Below are positions 6,987-14,771 of a stretch of 36,060 nt of DNA, one piece after another. The DNA is from Patescibacteria group bacterium (GTDB lineage Bacteria > Patescibacteriota > Microgenomatia > UBA1406 > GWC2-37-13). The notes beneath the pieces are model-generated. The model was not told the DNA's origin and made no database searches. It saw only the letters and a program-made list of their open reading frames with translations. The first letter of the stretch is position 1; each line of letters starts with the position of its first letter. Position numbers and translations under genes: made by a program. The DNA is taken from contig JAOAFI010000045.1 of the NCBI GenBank assembly GCA_026416375.1, positions 1 to 36,060 on the forward strand. The letters are read 5' to 3'.

Positions 6987-8204
6987 ATGCTTTATTTTTC
7001 AGAATTATATAATAAAAAAGTATATACAAAAGATAAATTAGAATTAGGTAGATTAAAAGATTTTATTTTTTTAGCTTCTGAAAACTCTTTAATTACCAAA
7101 ATAGTTATTGAAAATAAAAAAAAAGAAAAAGAAATAATATCATCAGAATATTTAATAAAAATTGATGAAGATATATTTATTGAAAAAAATTACTTGACTT
7201 CTTATTTAGAAGAAAATGAACTTTATTTAGTAAAAAATCTTCTTGATAAACAAATAATTGATATTAAAGGAAATAAAATTGTTAGAGTAAATGATGTTGT
7301 TATAAATAAAAATAATAATCAATTTTTTATTTTTGGAGTTGATATTGGTTTTATTGGTATTTTAAGGAGAATAAGAATTTTTAATGTTTATAAAATTTAT
7401 AATTTATTAAGCCGTTTAAATATTAGATTAACTTCAAAATTTTTATCTTGGGCTGATATTCAGCCTCTTGAACTTGCTAGAGGTCAGGTAAAACTTAAAA
7501 GAAAAGAAGAAAAATTAAAAGAAATAAGACCAGAAGATTTAGCAGATTATCTTGAAAGAATCAATTTGGTTAATACTAAAAAGATTTTAAAAATTTTAGA
7601 TATAGAAAAAGCCGCCGAAGTAATAAGTAATTTAAATATCAATTATCAGACAGCTTTATTTAGAAATTTTAAACCAGAAACATCAGCTAAATTTTTAAAA
7701 TATATTGATCCTGATGAAGCAGTTGATGTTTTTTTAACTTTATCTAAAAAAAAGCAAGAAGCAATATTGGAATTTCTTGATAAAAATACAAAAAATAATA
7801 TTTTGAAATTATTGGAACTTTCTAAAAATCCTATAGGAGCATTGATTACTACAGAATATTTGTATGTTTATTCTGATAATAGCGTTAGACAAGTGATAGA
7901 TAAAATAAAAAAAGAAACAAAAAATTTTTCTGTTTTAGATTATATATATGTTGTTAATAAAAAAGATGAATTAGTAGGTGTATTTAGTCTTCATGAGATG
8001 ATTCTTAAAGATTTAGACACTCCTGTTTATAAATTTATGATACAAAATGTTATTGTTATTCATTTGACAACCCCTCAAAATATTGCTATAAAGAAAATGT
8101 TAAAATATAAATTATATGCTTTGCCGGTAATTGATGAAAATAAAAAAATTTTAGGTATAATTACTTTAGATGATTTAACAGATAATATATTAGAAAAAAT
8201 TTAA
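6987..8204 (+). CDS. MgtE intracellular-domain/CBS protein without a channel domain
   Basis: 405 aa if started at the ATG at 6987. A TTG at 6972 would also be open, but it lies upstream of and inside the TATAAT promoter. The N-terminal ~150 aa (LYNKKVYTKDKLELGRLKD, then VNDVVINKNN) look like two PRC-barrel-like units. A middle alpha-helical superhelix (EDLADYLERI, AAEVISNLN, ETSAKFLKYIDPDEAVDVF) matches the MgtE N domain. Two CBS motifs follow (VYVVNKKDELVGVFSLHEMI and ALPVIDENKKILGIITLDDL). In MgtE these parts form the cytosolic Mg2+ sensor that gates the channel, but the membrane domain is absent here and the stop codon is natural. It may be a stand-alone Mg2+/nucleotide sensor. It is followed 10 nt later by a SAM-hydrolase family gene, probably in the same transcript. 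Confidence 0.8.
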   Translation: MLYFSELYNKKVYTKDKLELGRLKDFIFLASENSLITKIVIENKKKEKEIISSEYLIKIDEDIFIEKNYLTSYLEENELYLVKNLLDKQIIDIKGNKIVRVNDVVINKNNNQFFIFGVDIGFIGILRRIRIFNVYKIYNLLSRLNIRLTSKFLSWADIQPLELARGQVKLKRKEEKLKEIRPEDLADYLERINLVNTKKILKILDIEKAAEVISNLNINYQTALFRNFKPETSAKFLKYIDPDEAVDVFLTLSKKKQEAILEFLDKNTKNNILKLLELSKNPIGALITTEYLYVYSDNSVRQVIDKIKKETKNFSVLDYIYVVNKKDELVGVFSLHEMILKDLDTPVYKFMIQNVIVIHLTTPQNIAIKKMLKYKLYALPVIDENKKILGIITLDDLTDNILEKI

Positions 8205-8214
8205 TAAAAATAAT

Positions 8215-9039
8215 ATGAAAAAATTAATTGTTATTGCTGATTGGGCTAGTGATAGTTTGACTTGCGGTGAAGTAAAAATAGCTGTTGATGGTTATCTTAA
8301 AGATTTTTTAAAATCTGATATCTTTTTTATTTCTTCTACTCCATCAACTATTCATACAAGTTTTCTTTTAAATCAAATTGTTGAAGATGTAGAAAGATTT
8401 GGAAGACCGCAAGAAACTGTTATATTTCAAAATACTGATCCACGTCTTGATTATCAAGGACCAACAAAAAAAGCTGAAGGAGCAAAACCAATTATTATTC
8501 GTTTAATTTCTGGCATTTATTTATTGGGTCCGAATAGCGGTTATGATTTTTCAATGATTAGAAATAAAATTGAAAAAGTTTATAAATATGTTGGATTAAA
8601 TGAGGAAGGTCAATTTCACTCTAGAGATTTATATGCAAGAATTTCTGCTCATTTAATGGATTATTTAGAAGATGAACTTGAATTAGAAGAAATTTCAATA
8701 AACGAAATTCCTTATTTAAAAGGTTATTATATTGGTCATATTGATAATTTTGGAAATATGAAAACAACTATTACTCATGAGGATTTTAAAGGCAAATATG
8801 AGTATGGTGATGTTATAACAATTAAAATAAACAATATTATTAAAAAAGTTAAATATGTTTCAAATTTGTTTGGCGGTATTCCTGGAGAATTAGTTATTTA
8901 TCCTGGATCATCTGGGAAAAATGATAATAGATTTTTAGAGATTTCTGTTTGGAGATATTTTACAGAAGAAAATCCAACAACAGGTATTCATGAATTCAAT
9001 TTTCCTAAAATAGGATCTCCTATAGAAATATTAAAATAA
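8215..9039 (+). CDS. S-adenosylmethionine hydroxide adenosyltransferase family protein (DUF62)
   Basis: 274 aa, the usual length. Family landmarks appear in order: an N-terminal strand with Asp followed by GEVKIAVDGYLK, NTDPRLDYQGP in place of the usual DPGVG-type segment, LLGPNSGYDFSMI for the VGPDNG region, QFHSRDLYARISAHL for the FHGRD-type motif, and GHIDNFGNMKTTIT for the DRFGN-type motif. The second, smaller domain ends the protein. Most family members hydrolyse SAM to adenosine and methionine; chlorinases and fluorinases are specialised relatives. Several signature positions are changed here (Ser for Gly in FHSRD, Asn for Arg in DNFGN), so activity should not be taken for granted. It is cytosolic and co-directional with the CBS protein upstream. 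Confidence 0.8.
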   Translation: MKKLIVIADWASDSLTCGEVKIAVDGYLKDFLKSDIFFISSTPSTIHTSFLLNQIVEDVERFGRPQETVIFQNTDPRLDYQGPTKKAEGAKPIIIRLISGIYLLGPNSGYDFSMIRNKIEKVYKYVGLNEEGQFHSRDLYARISAHLMDYLEDELELEEISINEIPYLKGYYIGHIDNFGNMKTTITHEDFKGKYEYGDVITIKINNIIKKVKYVSNLFGGIPGELVIYPGSSGKNDNRFLEISVWRYFTEENPTTGIHEFNFPKIGSPIEILK

Positions 9040-9194
9040 ATTTATTAAAAAATAAAAATTTAGTAAATAATTAAGTTTTTTTTAGAAGACTTTTTATATT
9101 AATGAAGTTTTTTTAAGGCTTTCTTATATTATATCAAATTTAATTTATTTTTTCAAATTTAGTCTATAAAACGGGTTAGGATAAATAAAAAAAG
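9040..9194. other. AT-rich spacer between the SAM-hydrolase-like gene and 16S
   Basis: No gene is seen. The plus strand has several T-runs and the minus strand A-runs, so no clear intrinsic terminator for 16S (minus) is visible. The right end holds one arm of the 16S processing stem (9153-9181). Confidence 0.5.
9153..9181 (-). promoter_or_regulatory. 3' arm of the pre-16S processing stem
   Basis: This arm is complementary to 10776-10805: a 16-bp core (TCCTAACCCGTTTTAT side) plus an 11-bp outer stem (ACTAAATTTGA side), separated by a small internal loop. Such stems around 16S are normally cut by RNase III, and rnc is present at 25683-26378. Confidence 0.8.
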
Positions 9195-9271
9195 AAAGGA
9201 GGTGATCCAACCGCTCCTTCCAGAACGGTTACCTTGTTACGACTTAACCCCCATCGCCGACAATATTCTCT

Positions 9272-9286
9272 CCCGACTAAGTCGGG
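9272..9286. repeat. 16S palindrome copy 1 (helix 44 tip)
   Basis: CCCGACTAAGTCGGG on the plus strand, about 1,431 nt from the 16S 5' end, at the distal end of helix 44. It forms a 6-bp stem with a 3-nt loop. Confidence 0.9.
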
Positions 9287-9550
9287 ATTCAAATATCATC
9301 GACTTTGTTGGCTTGACGGGCGGTGTGTGCAAGAGGCAAGAACGTATTCACCGCGGCATGACTGATCCGCGATTACTACCAATTCCGCGTTCATGAGGTC
9401 GAGTTGCAGACCTCAATCCCCACTGAGAGATGGTTTAAGAGATTTGCTTCATCTTGCGATGTTGCAAAGCTCGTTGCTCATCCCATTGTAACATGTGTGT
9501 AGCCCAGGGTATAAGGACCATGCTGACTTGACGTCTGCCCCTCCTTCCTT

Positions 9551-9565
9551 CCCGACTAAGTCGGG
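9551..9565. repeat. 16S palindrome copy 2 (helix 40 region)
   Basis: Identical 15-mer between the GAGACTG and GGAAGGAGGGG segments, where E. coli helix 40 has its short tip. Confidence 0.9.
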
Positions 9566-9865
9566 TCAGTCTCTTGTGACAGATTTAACACAAGACAGGG
9601 GTTGCGCTCGTTGTCCCACTTAAGGGCACTCCTCACGGAACGAGCTGACGACAGCCATGCAGCACCTGTCCCGATGTCCTTGCGGAAGATCTCATTTCTG
9701 AGACTGTCATCGGGATGTCAAACCCTGGTGAGGTTCTTCGGTTTGTATCGAATTGAACCACATGTTCCACTGGTTGTGTGCCTCCCCGCCAATTCCTTTG
9801 AGTTTTAACCTTGCGGTCGTACTCCCCAGGCGGTCTGCTTAACGGGTTACCTTCGCTACACCTAT

Positions 9866-9880
9866 CCCGACTAAGTCGGG
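9866..9880. repeat. 16S palindrome copy 3 (helix 26 region)
   Basis: Identical 15-mer about 837 nt from the 16S 5' end, at the variable tip corresponding to helix 26. Confidence 0.9.
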
Positions 9881-10245
9881 AAAAATGCGGCTAGCAGACA
9901 TTCGTTTACGGCTAGGACTACGCAGGTCTCTAATCTGCTTCGCTCCCCTAGCTTTCGTGTCTCAGTGTCAGTCATCTTCCAGGAATTCGCTTTCGCCACT
10001 GGTGTTCCCCAAGGTATCAACGCATTTCACTACTCCTCCTTGAGTTCCAATTCCCCTAAAGATGACTCTATTCTATCAGTCTTTTATCCCTTTCTATGGT
10101 TAAGCCATAGGATTTGAGATAAAACTTAATAGAACACCTACACGACCCTTTACGCCCAGTAAAACCGGATAACGTTTGGGGCCCACGTATTACCGACGCT
10201 TCTGGCACGCAGTTAGCGGCCCCTTTCTAGTAGAGTACTGTCAAC

Positions 10246-10260
10246 CCCGATTAAATCGGG
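10246..10260. repeat. 16S palindrome copy 4, variant (helix 17 region)
   Basis: CCCGATTAAATCGGG, a compensated variant: both changed bases keep the stem paired. It lies about 457 nt from the 5' end, in the V3 helix region. Confidence 0.9.
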
Positions 10261-10516
10261 ACTTCCTCCCCTACTACAGTAGTTTACACTCTGTAAGAGC
10301 TTCTTCCTACACGCGGCGTCGCGCGGTCAGGCTTTCGCCCATTGCCGACTATTCCTGATTGCTGCCTCCCGTAGGAGTGGGGGCCGTGTCTCAGTCCCCC
10401 TCTGGCTGACCACCCTCTCAGGCCAGCTACCCGTTATAGGCTTGGTAGGCCATTACCCTACCAACTACCGTGATAGGCCGCAGGCTCATCCCTTTCCGAG
10501 AAGTTACTCTCTTTAT

Positions 10517-10531
10517 CCCGACTAAGTCGGG
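10517..10531. repeat. 16S palindrome copy 5 (V2 helix region)
   Basis: Identical 15-mer about 186 nt from the 16S 5' end, in the helix 8-10 area. Confidence 0.9.
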
Positions 10532-10710
10532 AACCATGGACAATTACCCCGCCTTTCGGCGGACTATGGTCCAGAAAGGGGTAGATTCCTACGTGTTACT
10601 CAGCCGTCCGCCGCTGAATCCTAATCCATCTTGCGACTTCATAGGACTTCGCTCGACTTGCATATCTCAGGCACGCCGCCAACGTTCATCCTGAGCCAGG
10701 ATCAAACTCT

Positions 10711-10743
10711 TAAAAAAATCAGGCACGATTCTGCACCTGATGT
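10711..10743 (-). terminator. Terminator-like hairpin directly before mature 16S
   Basis: On the minus strand a hairpin (ATCAGGTGC/GTGCCTGAT, one wobble pair) is followed at once by seven T residues that touch the 16S 5' end. A second hairpin (10775-10746, GATTCAGATGCC side) precedes it. It has the shape of an intrinsic terminator, but as it sits in the rRNA leader it may instead be a pause or processing structure. Confidence 0.5.
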
Positions 10744-10775
10744 TTAAGAATCAGATACCAAAAAAGGCATCTGAA

Positions 10776-10805
10776 TCCTAACCCGTTTTATCAAACTAAA
10801 TTTGA
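10776..10805 (-). promoter_or_regulatory. 5' arm of the pre-16S processing stem
   Basis: Pairs with 9153-9181 (see that entry) and brings the two ends of 16S together. The leader hairpins at 10711-10775 lie inside the stem. Confidence 0.8.
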
Positions 10806-10857
10806 ATTTGGCTTTTATCAAATTTTAAAAGTGCTTTAAAGTTAAAGATAGAAAATA

Positions 10858-10886
10858 ATTCTATAAAAAAAATTAATAAAAATCAA
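10858..10886 (-). promoter_or_regulatory. 16S rRNA promoter
   Basis: On the minus strand TTGATT (10886-10881) and TAGAAT (10863-10858) are spaced 17 nt apart, with AT-rich DNA upstream. The predicted start is near 10851, giving a ~130-nt leader. The -35 begins only 4 nt after the mreB stop codon, so mreB read-through into 16S is also possible. Confidence 0.6.
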
Positions 10887-10889
10887 TAT

Positions 10890-11942
10890 CTAAATTATTA
10901 TTTTAGCAAGCTTATCTTTATTTTTTGATAAAGATATTATTCCTCTTATTGTTGCGTATTGATTTATATCTTCTTGAATAATATCAATTTTTAGTTGATT
11001 TTTAAAAAAATCTCCAAGACCACTTATTTTTGACATTCCACCAGTTAAATATATTCCTTGATTGTTTATTTCGTCAATTATTTCAGGAGGAGAAATTTCT
11101 AAAAGTTCTTTTATATTATCAATAATTTGATTAAAATTGTTTATTAGAGCTTCTTTTATTTCTGAACTTTTGACTTTTATTGATTTTGGAAGTCCTGATT
11201 CAAGAGATTTTCCTTTAACAGTAATAATTTTTTCTTCATTATTAAAATTTAATAAATTTTTTTTTAATTGTTCACAAGTTAATTCTCCTAAAATTACTCC
11301 ATATTTAAGATAAATATAATTAAAAATTGTTTTATTCATACTTTCGCCAGCATTTTTTAAGGTTTTTTGAGCAATAATTCCTCCGCTTCCAACAATAGCT
11401 ATCTCAATTAATCCTCCTCCAATATCAACAATTAAAGATGGCTTATGAGAAAAAATATTTATTCCACAACCGGAAGCAGTAGCTAAAGCTTTTTCAATTA
11501 AAAATACTTTATTAATTCCATTTTTATATAAAGCTTCTTTAAGAGCTTTTTGTTCAATTTCAGTTGCAATATAAGGTATAACTGATATTCCTGTTAAAGC
11601 AGGTTTAATAATTTGATTATTAAAATAAATATAAACAGATTGCTCTAAATATCTTTTTATCAAACTAACCTGAGAATCAAAATCAACAATTACTCCATGA
11701 TTTATTGGTTTTATAATTTTTATAAATTCAGGATTTTTTCCAATTATTTCTGAAGCTTCTTTGCCAAAAAAAATATATTCATTTGTTCGATTATTTTTTG
11801 CTATTATTGTTGTTTCTCTTAATATTATTCCTTTATCTTTAATAGCAATTTTTGTTTCAGTTGTTCCAAAATCAAAATATACTTCAAAATTGGTAAAAAA
11901 AGGAATTTTTATTTTCGAAAAAAAATTAGTAAAATTAAACAT
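10890..11942 (-). CDS. mreB: MreB-like rod-shape actin homologue
   Basis: 350 aa, the normal MreB length. Actin-fold motifs are visible: phosphate-1 FDFGTTETKIAIKDKGI (about 24-40), GKEASEIIGKNPEFIKIIKPINHGVIVDF (the MreB stretch ending in GVIxDF), phosphate-2 VDIGGGLIEIAIVGSGGI, and the adenosine-binding TGGMSKISGL near the C-terminus. MreB forms membrane-bound filaments that guide lateral wall synthesis; the N-terminal MFNFTNFFSKIKIPFF may be the membrane-binding amphipathic part. The sequence is divergent from textbook MreB, so a different MreB paralogue is possible. No mreC/mreD follows; downstream is the 16S gene. Its ATG abuts the ATG of the divergent membrane gene, with TATTAT six bases upstream, suggesting a leaderless mRNA. 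Confidence 0.85.
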   Translation of the reverse strand: MFNFTNFFSKIKIPFFTNFEVYFDFGTTETKIAIKDKGIILRETTIIAKNNRTNEYIFFGKEASEIIGKNPEFIKIIKPINHGVIVDFDSQVSLIKRYLEQSVYIYFNNQIIKPALTGISVIPYIATEIEQKALKEALYKNGINKVFLIEKALATASGCGINIFSHKPSLIVDIGGGLIEIAIVGSGGIIAQKTLKNAGESMNKTIFNYIYLKYGVILGELTCEQLKKNLLNFNNEEKIITVKGKSLESGLPKSIKVKSSEIKEALINNFNQIIDNIKELLEISPPEIIDEINNQGIYLTGGMSKISGLGDFFKNQLKIDIIQEDINQYATIRGIISLSKNKDKLAKIII

Positions 11943-11960
11943 ATGAAAATAATAGATAAA
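11930..11960. promoter_or_regulatory. Divergent leaderless promoters with back-to-back start codons
   Basis: The start codons of mreB (minus) and the Wzy-like gene (plus) form the palindrome CATATG at 11940-11945, with no spacer. Each gene's -10-like element lies in the other's coding sequence: TAAAAT at 11930-11935 for the plus gene and TATTAT (minus strand, ending six bases from the mreB ATG) for mreB. No clear -35 elements are seen. Confidence 0.5.
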
Positions 11961-14018
11961 ATTATTGGTTTTTTATTTCATTTTCTTTTTTTTGTTCTTC
12001 CCCTTTTTTTTCTTTTTAATACTTCTGAACTTTTTGAATTTAATAAAATGCTTCTTATTTATGCCTTAACTTCAATAATAGGTTTTTTTTGGTTTCTAAA
12101 AATGATTTTAACAAAAAAAATTTTGATTAAAAAGAGTTTTTTAGATATTCCTTTAATTTTATTTTTAATTTCTCAAATTATTTCAACAATTTTTTCTATT
12201 GATCCTCATACTTCTTTTTTTGGTTATTACGGCAGATTTAATGGCGGTTTATTATCTATTATTTGTTATATTTTTCTTTATTATGCTTTTATTTCAAATA
12301 ATATTAATGTTTATTCAGTTTTAAAAATTTCTCTTATTTCTTCGTTTTTTGTTATTTTATATGCTATTCCTGGAAAACTAGGCCATGATCTTACTTGTTT
12401 TTTAGCTTCAAAAGGAGAAATTATTGACAATTCTTGTTGGGATAATAGCATTCTTCAATTTCAACCTCATATTAGAGCTTTTTCTACATTAGGCCAGCCA
12501 AATTGGTTTGGGGCTTATTTGGCAGTTAATTTTTTTATAGGAATTTATTATTTATTTCAAAATTCAAATATCAAAAATCAAAAATTTATATCAAATATTA
12601 AATACTTTTTTATTTTAGTTTATTTATTTTTTAATTTTTCCTTTATCTTATTTACTCGTTCTAGATCAGCATTTTTAGCTGTTTTTATTGGGATTTTATT
12701 ATTTATTATTCATTATTTGTTTTTTATTAAAAAAAATTTTATAAAAATCGTTGTTATATTTTTATTTATTATTTTGATACCGATTTTTATTTTTAAAACA
12801 GGAATTGAAAAAATAGATAGATATTTATTTGTTTTAAATATTAAAAAAGAATCAAACATAGATAAAAAAATCAATGAAACAAAAAAACAACAAAATGAAA
12901 ATATCAATATTACTGATTCAGCCGATATTAGAAAAATTGTTTGGAAAGGAGCGCTTGAGCTTGGTTTAAAATATCCTTTTTTTGGTACAGGTGTTGAAAC
13001 TTTTGCTTATTCTTATAATTTTGTTAGACCAATTGAACATAACTATACTTCAGAATGGGATTTTGTTTACAACAAAGCTCATAATGAATATCTAAATTAT
13101 CTGGCAACAACTGGTTTTTTTGGGTTATTTTCTTATTTATTTTTAATTCTTAGTTTTGTTTTTTATTTTATATCAAACATTTTTGCTAAATCAAAAATTA
13201 AAAAAAAAGAAGACATTTTATTTTTAAAAATTTCTCTTTTTATTTCTTATATTACAATTTTAATTACTAATTTTTTTGGTTTTTCAATAACCGTTATAAA
13301 TTTATTTTTTTATCTTATTCCAGGATTTATTTTTTTATTAAAAAACAAAAAAGAAGAACAAATAAATAATTATTATTTAAATATAAAAAATATTTCTTTT
13401 TTTCAATTTTTTTCAATTTTAATTTTTTCTGTTTTTCTCTTTTATTTATTATTCTCTGTTTTTAATTATTATAAAGCAGATGTTTATTATTCATTAGGAA
13501 ATAATTATTTAAAACTTTTTTCTCCAGATTATAAAAAATCTACTGAATATTTTCAAAAAGCCTTAAAAAAAAGATTTGAACATGTTTATCAAGATAAACT
13601 TTCTTCAAATTTTGCTTATTTTTCAGCTTTAACTGGATTTCAAAAAGACTCAACTTTATCTTCCCAATTTATCAATATAAGTTATTATTATAATCAAAAA
13701 TCTTTAGAATTTTCTCCAAAAAATATTTTTTATTTAAAAACAAAAGCAAAAAATCAATATTATTATTATTTAGCTACTTCTGATGTTTCTTATCTTTTTG
13801 AAGCAATAAATGTTTTAAATATTTCAAGAAAACTAGCTCCTACCGATCCAAAAATTCCTTATAATTTGGCAGTTTTTTATCTTGAGATTGAAAAAAATGA
13901 AAAAAATCAAGAAAAGAAAAAATATTATCGCCAAAAAGCAATTGAAGAAATAAAAAACTCTCTTTTTTTAAAAAAAGATTTTATAGATGCTAAAAATCTT
14001 CTAACATCTAACAACTAA
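11943..14018 (+). CDS. O-antigen ligase/polymerase (Wzy/WaaL-like) membrane protein with C-terminal helical repeats
   Basis: 691 aa. The first ~470 aa hold many hydrophobic segments typical of the O-antigen ligase-like family. Characteristic features are the SIDPHTSFFGYYGRFNGGL loop near the second segment, TLGQPNWFGAYLA, TRSRSAFLAVFIGI, and a large periplasmic loop with GTGVETFAYSYNFVRP and the NKAHNEYLNYLATTGFFGL motif. The last ~180 aa after another membrane segment carry TPR-like repeats (YYSLGNNYLKLF, STEYFQKALKKRF, NLAVFYLEIEKNEKN). Such proteins join or polymerise sugar chains on lipid carriers, or glycosylate proteins such as pilins. The pilin genes start just downstream, so pilin glycosylation is conceivable but unproven. 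The last codons (LLTSNN) lie in the 7-bp repeat array that follows. Confidence 0.8.
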   Translation: MKIIDKIIGFLFHFLFFVLPLFFLFNTSELFEFNKMLLIYALTSIIGFFWFLKMILTKKILIKKSFLDIPLILFLISQIISTIFSIDPHTSFFGYYGRFNGGLLSIICYIFLYYAFISNNINVYSVLKISLISSFFVILYAIPGKLGHDLTCFLASKGEIIDNSCWDNSILQFQPHIRAFSTLGQPNWFGAYLAVNFFIGIYYLFQNSNIKNQKFISNIKYFFILVYLFFNFSFILFTRSRSAFLAVFIGILLFIIHYLFFIKKNFIKIVVIFLFIILIPIFIFKTGIEKIDRYLFVLNIKKESNIDKKINETKKQQNENINITDSADIRKIVWKGALELGLKYPFFGTGVETFAYSYNFVRPIEHNYTSEWDFVYNKAHNEYLNYLATTGFFGLFSYLFLILSFVFYFISNIFAKSKIKKKEDILFLKISLFISYITILITNFFGFSITVINLFFYLIPGFIFLLKNKKEEQINNYYLNIKNISFFQFFSILIFSVFLFYLLFSVFNYYKADVYYSLGNNYLKLFSPDYKKSTEYFQKALKKRFEHVYQDKLSSNFAYFSALTGFQKDSTLSSQFINISYYYNQKSLEFSPKNIFYLKTKAKNQYYYYLATSDVSYLFEAINVLNISRKLAPTDPKIPYNLAVFYLEIEKNEKNQEKKKYYRQKAIEEIKNSLFLKKDFIDAKNLLTSNN

Positions 14019-14279
14019 CATCTAACTTATACCTTCTATCTTCTATCTTCTAATGTATAACGTATAACATCAAATATTAATTTTTAATTTTAAATTTTAA
14101 ATTTTTAATTATTAAATTATTAATTTATTAATTATTGAATGAAAATTAATTTATTAATTTATTAAAAATTATTTTTTTCAAGTTTATTATTTAGTTTATG
14201 AGTTTAGAAGGTTTGACGAGTTTTGTTGGTTTAGGAGAATTTTGTCCGCTAGCTGTCAGATTTGATTTTTGAGTGATTA
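14005..14279 (+). repeat. Modular intergenic repeat, copy A (7-bp units)
   Basis: It begins inside the last codons of the Wzy-like gene. Successive 7-bp units read TAACATC, TAACAAC, TAACATC, TAACTTA, TACCTTC, TATCTTC, TATCTTC, TAATGTA, TAACGTA, TAACATC. Then come AT-only units (AATTTTT, AATTTTA), and finally a GTTTAGAAGGTTT-type block and GTCCG. No gene is seen in this stretch. It separates two convergent transcription units. Confidence 0.8.
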
Positions 14280-14762
14280 TTATGGATTAGTATTTGGGCT
14301 TGATATTCCCCAAATACATTTTACACTGTTTCCATTATTATCTTTACAATATCTATTACAATTAAAATTTTGAGGATTGGTCGTATAAGGCAAGATTTGT
14401 TGATCATTTTCAAGGCATGCATAAAGTTTATAATAAGTTCCATTTATATTAGACTCATAAAAATAATTTCCAGAAGAAGGATCATTTGGTACTTTCATCA
14501 TGTATATCTTATCGTTTTGGGTATCTGCAAATTGTTCTCCAAAAATAAAACCATTTTGTCCGTTTGGGGTTGGATAAGCTCTTTTATCTTCATAATAAAG
14601 CTCAAGCGCTTTTCTAATTTGCTCAAGGTCAGATTTTCTTCTTGCATCTCTTCCTTTTTTAAGAGAAGAAAAAAAATTGCTAGTGATAAATGTTGCTAAA
14701 ATTCCCAAAATAATTATTACCAAAAGAAGTTCTATTAAAGTAAAACTTTTTAAAGACTTCAT
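14280..14762 (-). CDS. Type IV prepilin (major pilin-like)
   Basis: 160 aa. A short positive leader is followed by the prepilin motif KSFTLIELLLVIIILGILA, with the conserved Glu at +5 and processing before Phe. A long amphipathic helix follows (KKGRDARRKSDLEQIRKALELYY), as in pseudopilins of the GspG/PilE group. The globular part has DPSSG and three to four Cys residues near the C-terminus. The mature protein should be pulled from the membrane into the pilus by PilB and PilC. It is the last gene of the minus-strand pilus group, about 10 nt after another prepilin gene. The Cys pattern (CLEN, CNRYCKDN, KCIW) resembles the plus-strand pilin at 20043-20471, suggesting duplication. Confidence 0.88.
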   Translation of the reverse strand: MKSLKSFTLIELLLVIIILGILATFITSNFFSSLKKGRDARRKSDLEQIRKALELYYEDKRAYPTPNGQNGFIFGEQFADTQNDKIYMMKVPNDPSSGNYFYESNINGTYYKLYACLENDQQILPYTTNPQNFNCNRYCKDNNGNSVKCIWGISSPNTNP

Positions 14763-14771
14763 TAAAATTAT

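Larger units (their letters stand above)
9195..10717 (-). rRNA. rrs: 16S ribosomal RNA
   Basis: About 1.52 kb on the minus strand, from GAGTTTGATCC near the 5' end (10709) to GGATCACCTCC (anti-Shine-Dalgarno) at the 3' end. Ends were set by comparison with the E. coli 16S and may be off by a few bases. Universal segments seen include the 530 region, the AAACTCAAAGGAATTGGCGG region near 9790 and the 1400 region near 9335. There is no intron-sized insertion. Helix tips carry five copies of the palindrome CCCGACTTAGTCGGG (one is a two-base variant). The gene is solitary: it has its own promoter and closed processing stem, and no 23S, 5S or tRNA follows within the window. Small open frames on the opposite strand are not genes. 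Confidence 0.98.

Noticed and set aside
8900-9194. 23S, 5S or tRNA genes after 16S
   Set aside because: The bases downstream of 16S (minus) are AT-rich spacer and then a plus-strand protein gene.
9202-10694. Four short plus-strand open frames
   Set aside because: They lie on the complement of the 16S rRNA gene.
14005-14100. Heptamer array as a CRISPR array
   Set aside because: Units are 7 bp and degenerate, with no spacer-length unique sequence between them. No CRISPR array was found in the window.
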